A stretch of 40,581 bases of DNA from an uncultured Marinospirillum sp. (lineage in GTDB: Bacteria; Pseudomonadota; Gammaproteobacteria; Pseudomonadales; Halomonadaceae): the NCBI GenBank assembly GCA_947624795.1, contig CANQLY010000003.1:1-40581 (forward strand), in the 5' to 3' direction. Positions within the stretch are counted from its first letter, which is position 1. Each line of letters starts with the position of its first letter. This document shows positions 15,748 through 25,361 of this stretch, in pieces. The notes below the pieces were generated by a model, which saw nothing but the letters and a program-made list of their open reading frames with translations, did no database searches and was not told where the DNA came from. A program made the position numbers and the translations under genes.

Positions 15748-17478
15748 CTATTCAAAAACCACGTGCAAAGGCACTGAAAACCACCATTGCTTACCAAGGT
15801 TTACCACCCAAACGTAAGGTTCATTAGGAAATGGACGTGCCAAACGCTCATTAAACCCAAGTGTGCCAATAAACAACCCACGCTTGGTGAAGTAAATGCC
15901 TGCACGCAAAACTTGCCCTTCAACTGGCTTTGCAAGTGTTGCTTGCCAACTTAAACTGCCGTCAGTTGCAAAAGTGATCGGCTTAATAATTTGTAAAAAA
16001 TCAGCGCCGTTAGCTAAAGGCTGGCATTCTTCTTCTAGCCGTTGACGAGCCACCCAACCTTGACCTAATTTACCCTCATCTTCGCCCTGCATAGCAGCGT
16101 GCAAATGGGGTTGCCAAAATTCAGCCACAGGCAAGTGGTCCCCCGTTTGTTGTAAAACAGTAAAACAATTCATGGTAAGCGCAAGGGGTAAAGACTGAAA
16201 AGCCTTGGGTTCAAAAGCGGCATAGGCATTGATTAAAGCGCCCATTTTAAATTCAGGCGGTACTAATAAAGTCATTGTTTTTTGTAAAGCCGAAGATTCT
16301 TGAATGAACGTTTTTTGAACAGCAGCCTTAGCAAACGTTTTATCTAGCTGATTCAGCAGCAACTGCACTTGGTGACGTTCTTGTGCTTCAAACACAGGAA
16401 AGCTAGGTGGCAAAAAGACCAACCTAAGCAATAACACCACCATCAGTAAAGGCAGCACCAACATAAAGCGGCTGCGGCTTAAATACCCACGTTGAAACCA
16501 CCCCTTGGCATTAGCGATCTTCCCTAACGACAAGGCAATGGCTAATGCCAACCCCAAATTAAAAGGATAAAGCAGCCGGTCAGCATGAAATTCTGGCTGT
16601 AAAATAGCATGAGGAGCCGCCAATAAAGGCGTTAAAAAAAATGCCGCTAACCCAGTATAAAACAAGAAACGCAGCGGACTAAAAGCCAACGCCAGCAAAG
16701 CCAATAACAGCAACCCAGCATGGTGATTAACATACCAGCGAGCAAAAGCCTGCCACTGGCTGGCTTGAATCGCCAACAAATTAGTTAATAACCCACCTTC
16801 TTTGCGCCCTTCAAACATGCCACCTAAATGCCAACCCCGAAAAGCAAAGTAGCCAACCAAAACAACGGCTATCCAACCTAGCAAAGAAAAATTGCGCTTA
16901 TACAAGGCATACAAAACCACCACACCAAATAAAGGCAGGTAAATTTCTTTACTAAGGATTGCCAATAAAAAACTAAGTAAACTAATCACTAACCAGCGGT
17001 GGTGCAGGGCTAACAAGCAAACAACAGCAAATAAACCGCCCAACACATAATGCTGCGTATAATTGCGTAACAATAGGCTAGGCAAACTGCCCAAAGCAGC
17101 CAAGGCCAAGCAAAACACCCACAAAACGAGCCCATTATGAGTGCGCTGCTGCAATAACCACAAAAGACCCGCCAAGGTTAAACCTAACATAAGCAGCTGA
17201 AGCACTAAAAAAGCCGCCGGATTAACCCCCGCTAACCACAAAACACCTTGATAAATTCCTGGCACCAGTGGCGTAAAATGGGCAACTGAAAGCAATTGGT
17301 AAGCTTCTGGGTTTGTAAAGAAATGCCAAAAAGGTAGGCTACTTGCTAGCTGTAAAAGGTGGGCATCATCGCCACCAAAACTGGCTTGGCCAACCGCTTT
17401 AACTGCTAAAAAAATAACCAAGCACCAGCCAATCACCGCTAAAATGCCGGTCACTGACAAGTGTTTATGCCCTTGCAT
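15748..17478 (-). CDS. Polytopic membrane protein, probable GT-C glycosyltransferase
   Basis: A 576-aa protein starting at the ATG at 17478, with AAAGGAAA upstream. It has about ten to twelve hydrophobic helices in the first 390 residues and a soluble C-terminal domain of about 180 residues. Just after the first helix is a FGGDDAHLL segment, whose paired Asp in the first periplasmic loop match the catalytic acidic motif of GT-C enzymes such as ArnT-type transferases. These use polyprenyl-phosphate sugars and act in the periplasm. The nearby GtrB-like enzyme and flippase could supply its donor, which makes a three-component modification system likely. No close family name is recognised, and the function is inferred. 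Confidence 0.65.
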   Translation of the reverse strand: MQGHKHLSVTGILAVIGWCLVIFLAVKAVGQASFGGDDAHLLQLASSLPFWHFFTNPEAYQLLSVAHFTPLVPGIYQGVLWLAGVNPAAFLVLQLLMLGLTLAGLLWLLQQRTHNGLVLWVFCLALAALGSLPSLLLRNYTQHYVLGGLFAVVCLLALHHRWLVISLLSFLLAILSKEIYLPLFGVVVLYALYKRNFSLLGWIAVVLVGYFAFRGWHLGGMFEGRKEGGLLTNLLAIQASQWQAFARWYVNHHAGLLLLALLALAFSPLRFLFYTGLAAFFLTPLLAAPHAILQPEFHADRLLYPFNLGLALAIALSLGKIANAKGWFQRGYLSRSRFMLVLPLLMVVLLLRLVFLPPSFPVFEAQERHQVQLLLNQLDKTFAKAAVQKTFIQESSALQKTMTLLVPPEFKMGALINAYAAFEPKAFQSLPLALTMNCFTVLQQTGDHLPVAEFWQPHLHAAMQGEDEGKLGQGWVARQRLEEECQPLANGADFLQIIKPITFATDGSLSWQATLAKPVEGQVLRAGIYFTKRGLFIGTLGFNERLARPFPNEPYVWVVNLGKQWWFSVPLHVVFE

Positions 17479-17575
17479 AGCTTTTCCTTTTTTAAGCATA
17501 ATAATTTAAAAAAAAGTGCCTACTAGCCATGCACTAGTAAGCACTTTACAGTTAGTATAAAAATTTAAGCGTAAA

Positions 17576-19522
17576 TTAAAACTTAAATTTCTTAACCAAA
17601 ACCTCTAAAGTACCTGCACGCTCAACCAAAGCCATATTAACGCTTTGGGTCTGTTCAGTCGCTTGTGTACTTTCAGTTGCTAAATCATTAATACGCACCA
17701 TGCTTTGGCTAATTTCTGCCGCCACACTGCTTTGTTCTCTGGCGGCCTGCGCTATTTGCAAGCCATGTTCGCTAACCAAAGCACCACTTAAACTAATACT
17801 ATCTAGCGCACTGCCTGCCGCTTCAGCCTGAACCACACAGGCTTGGGCTTGCTTAGTACCTTGGTAAATGGCTTGCGAAACATCCGTTGCAGCCGCTTGC
17901 ACTTCACCAATAATTTGATGTATTTCACTGGTGGCTTGTTGGGTTCGGCTGGCTAGTTGACGCACTTCATCGGCAACCACAGCAAAACCACGGCCATGTT
18001 CGCCTGCCCTTGCCGCTTCAATGGCTGCGTTTAAAGCCAAGAGGTTGGTTTGCTCAGCAACGGCAGAAATTGTTTCTATTACCTTACCAATGTTTTGGCT
18101 GCCCGTGTCTAGGCGGTTAATAACAGTCAACATACCGTTCATTTGCTGAGATAAGTCATTAATCGCTTTAATGGTTTGGGCAACTTCTTCTTGGCCTCTT
18201 AGTGTTTGCGCTTGTGCTTCTTCAGCAGCACTTAACGTGGCTTCAGCGTGCTCTGCTACTTCAACTGAGGAAGCAGCCATTTGGTTACTAGCCGAGGCCA
18301 CTTGGTCGGTTTCTGCTAGCTGTGCATTGGCTAACTGAAGGCTTTGCTTGCTATTATTTAACATTTGATCTGCTGCCACTGAAAGGCTTTGGGCTGTTTC
18401 TGTTACTTCACCAATAACATCGGCCAAGGTTTGTGTGTGCCCATTAAATGCACTAAACAAACTACCCAATTCATCTTTGTACTTGGTCGTTAAACGCAAT
18501 GTTAAATCATTTTCCATATTTTTAAGGCGGCTAACACTTTTTGCAATAGGACGAACAACATTTTGTTGAATTTGTACCGCAACAGTACTGCCCATGCCTA
18601 ATATTAATAATAGTAATAAACCCATAAATATCCACGCTGCTTGCGTTGCTGTTGCAACCTGCGCTTCAATAATTTTAACTGACTCACCCAATAGGTGTAA
18701 TCCAACCAATTGCCCTTTATTATCTAAAATAGGCACTCTAGTTACAAACCAATCGGATGTTAATTGGGTTTCTTCATGTGTTAAATGCGATAAATCTAAA
18801 TTAGCAGCAAAGTCTTTTGTACGTTGATTAAACCAACGGTCATTTGCAAGTAAATAATCACCCATCGCCTGATTTTTAGCAATGCCGGGCGACTCTTGGG
18901 CAATACTTTTATTAAGTAGCATAATATAAACCTGCCCATCACTTTCAAAATCACGACTAACACTACCCACACCTTGCGTTACTTCTAAACTGCCCAAATA
19001 AACACCATCATAAAAAATGGGTGCTAAACCCCTTATTGCAAAACCTGTACGGCCCGTTTCATCTGAGCTGGCAAAAGGGTGTTTTTCAGCAATCATCTTT
19101 CTTATTGTTGGACGAAACAATAAATCATCACCGTAAAGGTTTGGGTTCCAGCTGCGTAACCAAGACTTACCTTCGGCAGTATGAATTTGAACCCTTAAGC
19201 CACGGTAGTTAGTTGTCTTAGCAAAATTTTGTATTAACTCTTCAAGTATTAAATGCGCTTCATTACGAACATCAGCATAAAGGTACTCTTTAATTAGCTG
19301 ATTACTAGCAAGCATTACTGCCAAGCCCAAGCCAAACTCCTCCTTAGCTTTAATGCGTTCATGCAAAATAACCTGCAAGTTTTCACTGCGTTCATCAATG
19401 GCTTCATTTGCTAAATCACTTCTATGACTCAGTGTATAAAGCAATCCTAATATTAGGAATATACCACCCGATAAAATAATGGTAGTCAGCAACCTTTGAC
19501 GTAGGGTTAATGAATTGAACAC
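17576..19522 (-). CDS. Methyl-accepting chemotaxis protein with a double-Cache-type sensor
   Basis: A 648-aa transmembrane chemoreceptor. The best start is the GTG at 19522, preceded by AAGGAG 7 bases upstream; the longer frame begins with an unsupported TTG. TM1 spans about 12-31. A periplasmic region of about 260 residues follows, with Cache features ([14 protein letters not shown], then [13 protein letters not shown]). TM2 is near 290-313, then a HAMP domain ([21 protein letters not shown]) and the MCP signalling hairpin with its conserved tip ([19 protein letters not shown]). The tail ends VKKFKF and lacks the CheB/CheR-binding pentapeptide. It should relay a small-molecule signal to CheA. 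No other chemotaxis gene is nearby. Confidence 0.94.
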   Translation of the reverse strand: MFNSLTLRQRLLTTIILSGGIFLILGLLYTLSHRSDLANEAIDERSENLQVILHERIKAKEEFGLGLAVMLASNQLIKEYLYADVRNEAHLILEELIQNFAKTTNYRGLRVQIHTAEGKSWLRSWNPNLYGDDLLFRPTIRKMIAEKHPFASSDETGRTGFAIRGLAPIFYDGVYLGSLEVTQGVGSVSRDFESDGQVYIMLLNKSIAQESPGIAKNQAMGDYLLANDRWFNQRTKDFAANLDLSHLTHEETQLTSDWFVTRVPILDNKGQLVGLHLLGESVKIIEAQVATATQAAWIFMGLLLLLILGMGSTVAVQIQQNVVRPIAKSVSRLKNMENDLTLRLTTKYKDELGSLFSAFNGHTQTLADVIGEVTETAQSLSVAADQMLNNSKQSLQLANAQLAETDQVASASNQMAASSVEVAEHAEATLSAAEEAQAQTLRGQEEVAQTIKAINDLSQQMNGMLTVINRLDTGSQNIGKVIETISAVAEQTNLLALNAAIEAARAGEHGRGFAVVADEVRQLASRTQQATSEIHQIIGEVQAAATDVSQAIYQGTKQAQACVVQAEAAGSALDSISLSGALVSEHGLQIAQAAREQSSVAAEISQSMVRINDLATESTQATEQTQSVNMALVERAGTLEVLVKKFKF

Positions 19523-20050
19523 TTTACTCTCCTTAGATTTATACAATGCTTGCAGTTAAGCTTTTTTTATCATTTTAATAAGAAAATAATGTTACACAAG
19601 TACACCTATCTTTTCACCCATAAAATAAATACTTTAAAAACTAGCTTAAAATCACCAACCTTAGAGAAATTATAGGTTTACCTTAGTGCTAGTTAGCAAT
19701 CTTAAATAATTATTAGTTAATTCATTAAATTGGTGTTATTACATTTTAGTTACTATTTTTCAACAAAAAATTTAAAACGTATTTTTTATCATTTTTTCTA
19801 TTAACCTGACTCACATTTACTCTTTCAAATGGCTTTTAGTCATTATTGCTACTCAATGAAAACTAACACCACCCACTTAAAAAAAGCCATTAAGCCAAGT
19901 CAGATTAAGCTTAAATTTAAGCGCTATCCCTCTAAATAACCAACAACCAACGGCCATAGGCTTATGGCGACTTTTGTTGCAAGCCTCTGTTAAACTGAGG
20001 CCATTCTTTTTTATTTCTATTTAATAATCGCTTCTGGAGCCCAACATCCC
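19523..20050. other. 528-base AT-rich divergent intergenic region
   Basis: It lies between the chemoreceptor and argH and must hold both promoters. It is very AT-rich from 19551 to 19800, with no convincing sigma-28 site for the chemoreceptor. Closer to argH are two small hairpins, GCCATA-GGCT-TATGGC (19953-19968) and GCCTC/GAGGC (19983-20001), the second followed by a T-rich run. They may be leader structures. No ORF is supported here. Confidence 0.5.
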
Positions 20051-21487
20051 ATGACGCAGCAAAACACCCCAACCACTGAAACCAACCCAGCCACCACCAC
20101 TGAAAAACCTTGGGGTGGCCGCTTTAGCGAACCCACCGATGCCTTTGTAGAAGGCTTTACTGCTTCAGTCACTTTTGATAAGCGACTTTATCACCACGAC
20201 ATTCAAGGCTCAATAGCCCATGCCACCATGCTAACCAAGGTGGGCGTACTAACCGAAGCAGAGCTAAAAGATATTTTGACTGGCCTAGAAGCCATTCGCC
20301 AAGCAATTGAAAGCGGTAACTTTCAGTGGTCAGTTAAGCTTGAAGATGTGCACATGAACATTGAAGCCGCTTTAACTGAACGCATTGGTATTACCGGCAA
20401 AAAGCTGCACACAGGCCGTTCACGCAATGACCAAGTTGCCACTGATGTTCGCTTATATTTGCGTGATGAAATGGATGTGATTGCAACTGAATTATCACGC
20501 TTACAAACGGGCTTAATTAACTTAGCTGCGGCTGAAGCCAACACAATTATGCCAGGCTTTACTCATTTACAAACAGCCCAGCCAGTAACTTTTGGCCACC
20601 ACCTGTTAGCTTGGAATGAAATGCTACAGCGTGATTACGAGCGTTTAATCGATGCCCGCAAAAGGGTCAACATTCTGCCTTTAGGTGCAGCAGCCTTGGC
20701 TGGCACGACTTACCCCATTGACCGTAACCTCACCGCTGAACTGCTAGGTTTTGATCGTGCTTCAGAAAACTCGTTAGATTCCGTTTCTGATCGTGATTTT
20801 GCCATTGAATTTTGTAGTTTTGCAGCCCTTTTACTGATGCATATGTCGCGCATGAGCGAAGAGTTAGTGCTTTGGACTAGTTCGCAGTTTGACTTTATTA
20901 ACCTGCCTGATCGCTTTTGTACGGGCAGTTCAATTATGCCGCAAAAGAAAAACCCCGACGTGCCTGAATTGGTACGTGGCAAAAGCGGCCGTGTTTATGG
21001 TCATCTAATGAGCTTGTTAACGCTGATGAAGTCTCAGCCTTTGGCTTACAACAAAGATAACCAAGAAGACAAAGAGCCATTATTCGACACCATCGACACA
21101 GTGAAAGGCTGTTTACGCGCTTTTGCCGACATGATTCCAGCCATAGAACCCCGCCGCGATGTAATGCATGAAGCCGCCCGCCGTGGCTTTGCAACCGCCA
21201 CCGACTTGGCCGATTACCTAGTACGCAAAGGCGTTGCCTTTCGTGATGCCCATGAAATTGTTGGTAAATCGGTGGCTTTTGGTGTGGCTGAAAACCGTGA
21301 TTTAGCAGAAATGACTTTAGAAGAGCTGCAAAAGTTTTCAACCATTATTACTGCCGATGTGTTTGATGTGCTAACCCTTGAAGGCTCGGTGGCAGCAAGA
21401 GACCATTTAGGTGGCACAGCACCAGCACAGGTTAGCGCAGCAGCCAAGCGGGCTTTGGCACTGATTAATCAACGCAAAAATAACTAA
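20051..21487 (+). CDS. argH: Argininosuccinate lyase
   Basis: A 478-aa cytosolic enzyme that splits argininosuccinate into arginine and fumarate, the last step of arginine synthesis. The N-terminus reads [19 protein letters not shown], the conserved ASL start, after about 18 extra Thr- and Pro-rich residues. Key sites are [13 protein letters not shown], the catalytic-loop signature [12 protein letters not shown] (about 293-304) and [12 protein letters not shown]. The ATG at 20051 follows TGGAGC at slightly long spacing. The next gene, lptM, begins 5 bases after its stop, so they are likely co-transcribed. Length and motifs are complete. Confidence 0.97.
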   Translation: MTQQNTPTTETNPATTTEKPWGGRFSEPTDAFVEGFTASVTFDKRLYHHDIQGSIAHATMLTKVGVLTEAELKDILTGLEAIRQAIESGNFQWSVKLEDVHMNIEAALTERIGITGKKLHTGRSRNDQVATDVRLYLRDEMDVIATELSRLQTGLINLAAAEANTIMPGFTHLQTAQPVTFGHHLLAWNEMLQRDYERLIDARKRVNILPLGAAALAGTTYPIDRNLTAELLGFDRASENSLDSVSDRDFAIEFCSFAALLLMHMSRMSEELVLWTSSQFDFINLPDRFCTGSSIMPQKKNPDVPELVRGKSGRVYGHLMSLLTLMKSQPLAYNKDNQEDKEPLFDTIDTVKGCLRAFADMIPAIEPRRDVMHEAARRGFATATDLADYLVRKGVAFRDAHEIVGKSVAFGVAENRDLAEMTLEELQKFSTIITADVFDVLTLEGSVAARDHLGGTAPAQVSAAAKRALALINQRKNN

Positions 21488-21492
21488 GCCAC

Positions 21493-21621
21493 ATGAAAAA
21501 TAAAATTTATTACTCCTTAGCACTAGCGTTGCTGGTGCTATTAATGGCTGGCTGTGGACAAAAAGGTGACCTTTACCTACCCAAGCCTGACGCTAAGTTA
21601 ATTAATGATTTAAGGGCCTAA
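21493..21621 (+). CDS. lptM: LptM (YifL)-type small lipoprotein
   Basis: A 42-aa lipoprotein between argH and lysA. A hydrophobic signal (residues 5-18) leads to the lipobox LMAGC with Cys21, followed by GQKGDLYLPKP, the conserved LptM/YifL signature. In E. coli this protein associates with the LptD-LptE lipopolysaccharide translocon and helps LptD mature with its native disulfides. The order lptM-lysA-dapF-DUF484 agrees with known gammaproteobacterial neighbourhoods. The end of this gene carries AAGGG, which serves as the ribosome-binding site for lysA 4 bases further on. Confidence 0.9.
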   Translation: MKNKIYYSLALALLVLLMAGCGQKGDLYLPKPDAKLINDLRA

Positions 21622-21625
21622 TACC

Positions 21626-22876
21626 ATGGAATTTTTTACCTACCGTGAAAACCAGCTCTATGCTGAAGACTTGCCTGTTCAAGCACTAGCCAAAGAATTT
21701 GGTACGCCACTTTATGTTTATTCTCGTGCCAGTTTAGAACAGCGCTACCAAGCCTATGCCCAAACCCTAGCAGGGCGAAAGCACTTAATTTGCTATGCCG
21801 TTAAAGCCAACGCTAACCTAGGCGTACTCAATGTTTTAGCACGTTTAGGCGCAGGCTTTGACATTGTTTCTTTAGGTGAGTTAGAGCGTGTTTTAGCCGC
21901 TGGCGGTGATCCTTCACGGGTTGTTTTTTCAGGCGTTGGCAAACAAACCGAAGAAATTCGCAAAGCACTGATTGTGGGTATTAAATGCTTTAACGTTGAA
22001 TCGGTTCCAGAATTATTACGCATTAACGCTGTAGCAGAAACATTGGGCTTAACAGCGCACGTTTCTATTCGTGTAAATCCTGACGTTGACCCTAAAACAC
22101 ACCCCTACATTTCCACCGGCTTAAAAGCCAATAAGTTTGGTATTGCCTTTGAGCTTGCCAGAGACGTTTACAAGCAAGCCAATGATTTACCACACATTAA
22201 AGTGGTGGGCGTTGATTGCCATATTGGTTCGCAAATCACCGAGCTGTCACCTTTTCTTGATGCGCTTGATCGGGTGCTTTTGCTTGTTGACCAGCTTGCA
22301 GACGATGGCATTACTATTCAGCACCTAGATTTAGGCGGTGGTTTAGGGGTGCGCTATAAAGACGAAACTCCCCCATCACCTGCCGAATACGTTGCAGCAC
22401 TTTTAGAAAGATTAGGCGAGCGGCAGTTTGAATTAATTTTTGAACCTGGCCGTGCCATTGCTGCCAATGCCGGCATTTTGCTAACGCAAGTAGAATACCT
22501 AAAAGAAGGCGAAGAAAAGAACTTTGCCATAGTGGATGCCGCTATGAATGACCTGTTACGCCCTGCACTTTATGGCGCTTGGCAAGCCATTATTCCTGCC
22601 TTTAAACAAGAAAATAGCCCAAGTAAAATTTGGGACATTGTTGGACCTGTTTGTGAAACGGGCGATTTTTTAGGTAAAGACCGCAAACTTAGCCTAGCTG
22701 AGGGCGACTTATTAGCCGTTTGTTCTGCTGGTGCTTATGGTTTTGCAATGGCATCTAATTACAACAGCCGTAATCGACCCGCTGAAGTTATTGTTGATGG
22801 GGCAACAGTCCACCTTGTTCGTCAGCGTGAAAGCTATGAACAACAGATGGAAGGTGAGCACTGCTTACCAAAATAA
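21626..22876 (+). CDS. lysA: Diaminopimelate decarboxylase
   Basis: A 416-aa PLP enzyme that decarboxylates meso-diaminopimelate to L-lysine. The PLP-binding Lys60 is in the CYAVKAN motif. Other fold-type III markers are HIGSQI, the glycine-rich GGGLGVRYKDE, EPGRAI, and the C-terminal CETGDFLGKDR and YGFAMASNYN segments that complete the dimer active site. All are intact. It uses meso-DAP, the product of DapF, which is encoded 12 bases downstream. The start ATG at 21626 follows AAGGG at good spacing. It is part of the argH-to-DUF484 unit. Confidence 0.97.
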   Translation: MEFFTYRENQLYAEDLPVQALAKEFGTPLYVYSRASLEQRYQAYAQTLAGRKHLICYAVKANANLGVLNVLARLGAGFDIVSLGELERVLAAGGDPSRVVFSGVGKQTEEIRKALIVGIKCFNVESVPELLRINAVAETLGLTAHVSIRVNPDVDPKTHPYISTGLKANKFGIAFELARDVYKQANDLPHIKVVGVDCHIGSQITELSPFLDALDRVLLLVDQLADDGITIQHLDLGGGLGVRYKDETPPSPAEYVAALLERLGERQFELIFEPGRAIAANAGILLTQVEYLKEGEEKNFAIVDAAMNDLLRPALYGAWQAIIPAFKQENSPSKIWDIVGPVCETGDFLGKDRKLSLAEGDLLAVCSAGAYGFAMASNYNSRNRPAEVIVDGATVHLVRQRESYEQQMEGEHCLPK

Positions 22877-22888
22877 TGAGTTAATTAG

Positions 22889-23719
22889 ATGCTAGTTTAT
22901 TTCACCAAAATGCACGGTTCAGGCAATGACTTTATGGTGGTTGATCAAATCAGCCAAAAAGTTCGCCTGCGCCCTGAACAAGTCAGGCGCTTAGCAGACC
23001 GAAACCTAGGTGTAGGCTTTGACCAACTGCTAATTGTAGAGCCACCTAGCAATCCTGATGCTGATTTTCGCTATAGAATTTTTAATGCCGACGGCACAGA
23101 AGTAGAAAACTCAGGCAATGGCGCACGTTGTTTTGCAGTTTTTGTACACGACAAACGGCTTACAAGTAAAAAAATACTTAGGGTAGAAACAGCCGGTGGG
23201 CAGCGGGTACTTACTTTAAATAGTAACAACCAAGTCACTGTTGATATGGGGGTGCCTGGCTTAACGCCTGCAAAGCTGCCCTTTCAAGCCGCCGAGCAAG
23301 CCATTAGTTATTCACTGAATTTGACTGATCAGCAGTTAGAAATAGGGGCTGTTTTTATAGGCAACCCCCATGTAATTACAAGGGTTGAAGACGTTATTAA
23401 CACCCCTGTTAGCGAACTGGGTACTAAAATAAAAAACCACCCACGCTTTCCAAACCAAATCAATGTAGGGTTTTTACAAGTGTTGTCTAGGACACAAGGA
23501 CGCTTAAGGGTTTATGAACGTGGCATGGGAGAAATTCTTGCCTCAGGTACCGGCGCTTCGGCAGCTATGGTATATGGACGCCTGCAAGGCTGGTTTGATT
23601 CGCGTGTTGAAATACAATTGCCCGGTGGTATTTTACAGCTTGAATGGCCGGGTGAGGGGCATTCAGTTAAATTAACCGGACCTGCACAACGTGTTTTTGA
23701 AGGACAGATTTACTTATGA
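22889..23719 (+). CDS. dapF: Diaminopimelate epimerase homologue lacking both catalytic cysteines
   Basis: A 276-aa DapF homologue of normal length. DapF interconverts LL- and meso-diaminopimelate, using two thiols in an acid/base pair. The fold markers are present: MHGSGNDFMVVD, DRNLGVGFDQLL, FNADGTEVE, GNGARC, and YERGMGE. However, the catalytic Cys of the CGNGAR motif (E. coli Cys73) is Ser75 here (codon TCA, NSGNGAR), and that of ACGTGA (Cys217) is Ser219 (TCA, ASGTGAS). Each change needs two base substitutions from Cys codons, so a single sequencing error is unlikely. Cys-to-Ser mutants of the family are known to lose epimerase activity. The protein may be inactive or have a changed role; a second epimerase elsewhere would be expected. 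The stop overlaps DUF484 as ATGA. Confidence 0.9.
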   Translation: MLVYFTKMHGSGNDFMVVDQISQKVRLRPEQVRRLADRNLGVGFDQLLIVEPPSNPDADFRYRIFNADGTEVENSGNGARCFAVFVHDKRLTSKKILRVETAGGQRVLTLNSNNQVTVDMGVPGLTPAKLPFQAAEQAISYSLNLTDQQLEIGAVFIGNPHVITRVEDVINTPVSELGTKIKNHPRFPNQINVGFLQVLSRTQGRLRVYERGMGEILASGTGASAAMVYGRLQGWFDSRVEIQLPGGILQLEWPGEGHSVKLTGPAQRVFEGQIYL

Positions 23720-24489
23720 ACTCAGCAACACCCACCCCCAATGCTCGTCGCCCATTAAAAGCCAACAAAGCAAGGGCCACCAAAACAGAAGCAGCTAAAA
23801 CAACAAGCGTTAAAAGAACGCAGCCCAAAGCAGCGGCAACCACAACAATCAACGCTGAACAAGTCGCCGCTTGGCTTAGTAAAAATAAAGACTTTTTTAA
23901 AGGCCAAGAAAGCTTACTTGCCTCATTAGAGCTAGACCATGCCTGTGGCAATGCTGAATCTTTGTTGCTTTATCAGCTTAAAATTCTGCGACAAGAACTT
24001 AGCCAACACCAACAAAACTATAAACAGCTACTAAACAATGCCCGTGACAATGAAAGGCGCTTAAAACGCATTGAACGCTTGCTGGTTAAATTGCTAGAAG
24101 CAGAAAGCCTTGAAGCGCTGGTTTCGCTACTAAAAGAAGACTTACAACAAAACTTTGCTTTGCCTTACACCATTATTTGGAGCCACAGCAATCTTCAAGG
24201 CCTACCAAAAGCCAGTGAAACACAGCAAAAACAACAGCTTGCATTATTAGCAGGCAAATTATCTGTCAGCTTACAGCTAAATGCCATTACAGCGCACTTA
24301 TTAGACCTAGGCGATTTAGATCGGGGCTCAGCAATTATTTGTCGCTTAAACCATACTCATCACCTAGGCTTACTTGTCATTGCTCATCCTTCAAGCAGCC
24401 ATTTTCGTCAACAAGACACTTTGTTTGTTGAATACCTAGCCACTATTATTAGCTCATTGATTCATCGGCATCAAACAAAGGCTCAGTAA
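23716..24489 (+). CDS. DUF484 (GAF-like) family protein
   Basis: A 257-aa cytosolic protein, ATGA-overlapping with dapF. The first 45 residues are a basic, Ala-, Lys- and Thr-rich tail that looks disordered and is longer than in many homologues. Then come [15 protein letters not shown] and a long helix ([20 protein letters not shown], rich in Gln and Lys), and a GAF-like C-terminal domain from about 115. The family normally sits between dapF and xerC, and its function is not known. Here xerC does not follow; instead, engB lies on the opposite strand and the two coding ends overlap by 41 bases. Confidence 0.88.
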   Translation: MNSATPTPNARRPLKANKARATKTEAAKTTSVKRTQPKAAATTTINAEQVAAWLSKNKDFFKGQESLLASLELDHACGNAESLLLYQLKILRQELSQHQQNYKQLLNNARDNERRLKRIERLLVKLLEAESLEALVSLLKEDLQQNFALPYTIIWSHSNLQGLPKASETQQKQQLALLAGKLSVSLQLNAITAHLLDLGDLDRGSAIICRLNHTHHLGLLVIAHPSSSHFRQQDTLFVEYLATIISSLIHRHQTKAQ

Positions 24490-25171
24490 CCACAGCATCA
24501 GCGCCTAACTCAAGCCATTCATCTAGCTTGTTCCAAGCTTCGGCGGTACCATCGCCTTTTAAGGATGAAAAAAGCTGCACACTAATATTGCCCGTAATGC
24601 TTATTAAGGCATTGCGGACAGTTTGAAGTTGGCTTGCGGCAGGGCCGCGCTTTAACTTATCTGATTTGGTTAGTAAGATGTGTACAGGCAAATGACGACT
24701 GGCAGCTACATCAATCAGCTGTAAATCAAAGTCTGTTAATGGGTGGCGAACATCCATCATAATGACCATGCCAACCAAGCACTTGCGCTGAGTAACATAA
24801 TCCCCTAAATGCTGACCCCATTCACGGCGTATAGCATTGGGAACCTTGGCATAACCATAGCCTGGTAAGTCTACTAAACGCCTTTGCTCGTCTAAACTAA
24901 AGAAGTTTATTAGCTGTGTGCGGCCAGGTGTTTTACTTGTTCGGGCTAAACGTGCCGAGGTTAAGGTGTTAAGTGCACTTGATTTGCCCGCGTTAGAACG
25001 ACCAGCAAAAGCAATTTCTTTACCCGCATCAAGTGGGCATTGTGCTAAAGTTGGTGCGCTAATTAAAAAGCTGGCTACGTTGTAATGCTTGGGCTGCAGC
25101 ACTTTTACTGGCTGTGAAGCAGGCTCATAAATAATTTTCTTAAAAGGCTTTTTTTTCTTAACTTGACGCAT
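24449..25171 (-). CDS. engB: Ribosome-biogenesis GTPase EngB (YsxC/YihA)
   Basis: A 240-aa essential-type TRAFAC GTPase that helps assemble the large ribosomal subunit. It has the family's G motifs: G1 GRSNAGKSS (57-65), the G2 TPGRT-like stretch ([12 protein letters not shown]), G3 [10 protein letters not shown]4 LTKSD, and G5 SSLKGDG. The first 25 residues are a Lys-rich tail, longer than usual. The start ATG at 25171 has only a weak ribosome site. It is divergent from cytochrome c4, with about 190 bases between them, and convergent with DUF484, whose end it overlaps. Confidence 0.96.
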   Translation of the reverse strand: MRQVKKKKPFKKIIYEPASQPVKVLQPKHYNVASFLISAPTLAQCPLDAGKEIAFAGRSNAGKSSALNTLTSARLARTSKTPGRTQLINFFSLDEQRRLVDLPGYGYAKVPNAIRREWGQHLGDYVTQRKCLVGMVIMMDVRHPLTDFDLQLIDVAASRHLPVHILLTKSDKLKRGPAASQLQTVRNALISITGNISVQLFSSLKGDGTAEAWNKLDEWLELGADAVVTEPLFDADESMS

Positions 25172-25222
25172 GGATAAAGGTCATCTACAAGAAATTAAAC
25201 AAAAGGGATTAGGGCACTGGCA

Positions 25223-25251
25223 TTCCAGTTAGCTGAAGCCTTAGCTATAAT
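25223..25251 (+). promoter_or_regulatory. Likely promoter of the cytochrome c4-dsbA region
   Basis: A perfect TATAAT (25246-25251) follows TTCCAG (25223-25228) by 17 bases. The predicted leader to the cytochrome start is about 100 bases. Confidence 0.55.
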
Positions 25252-25361
25252 GCGGTAACTAACAAAGTTAATAGTTTATCACTCACCGTTCGTAGGCGCG
25301 ATGCTAGTGCCAATTAACGGACAAATGATTTTAAAGACTAGCTAAAGATGGGACTGAACCG

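Noticed and set aside
19547..19700. TAAAGTAT near the chemoreceptor, resembling a sigma-28 minus-35
   Set aside because: The partner minus-10 (GCCGATAA) matches only about 3 of 8 positions at the right spacing.
20934..21341. Open frame of 135 codons on the minus strand inside argH
   Set aside because: It is antisense to a fully conserved gene and its product looks like no known protein.
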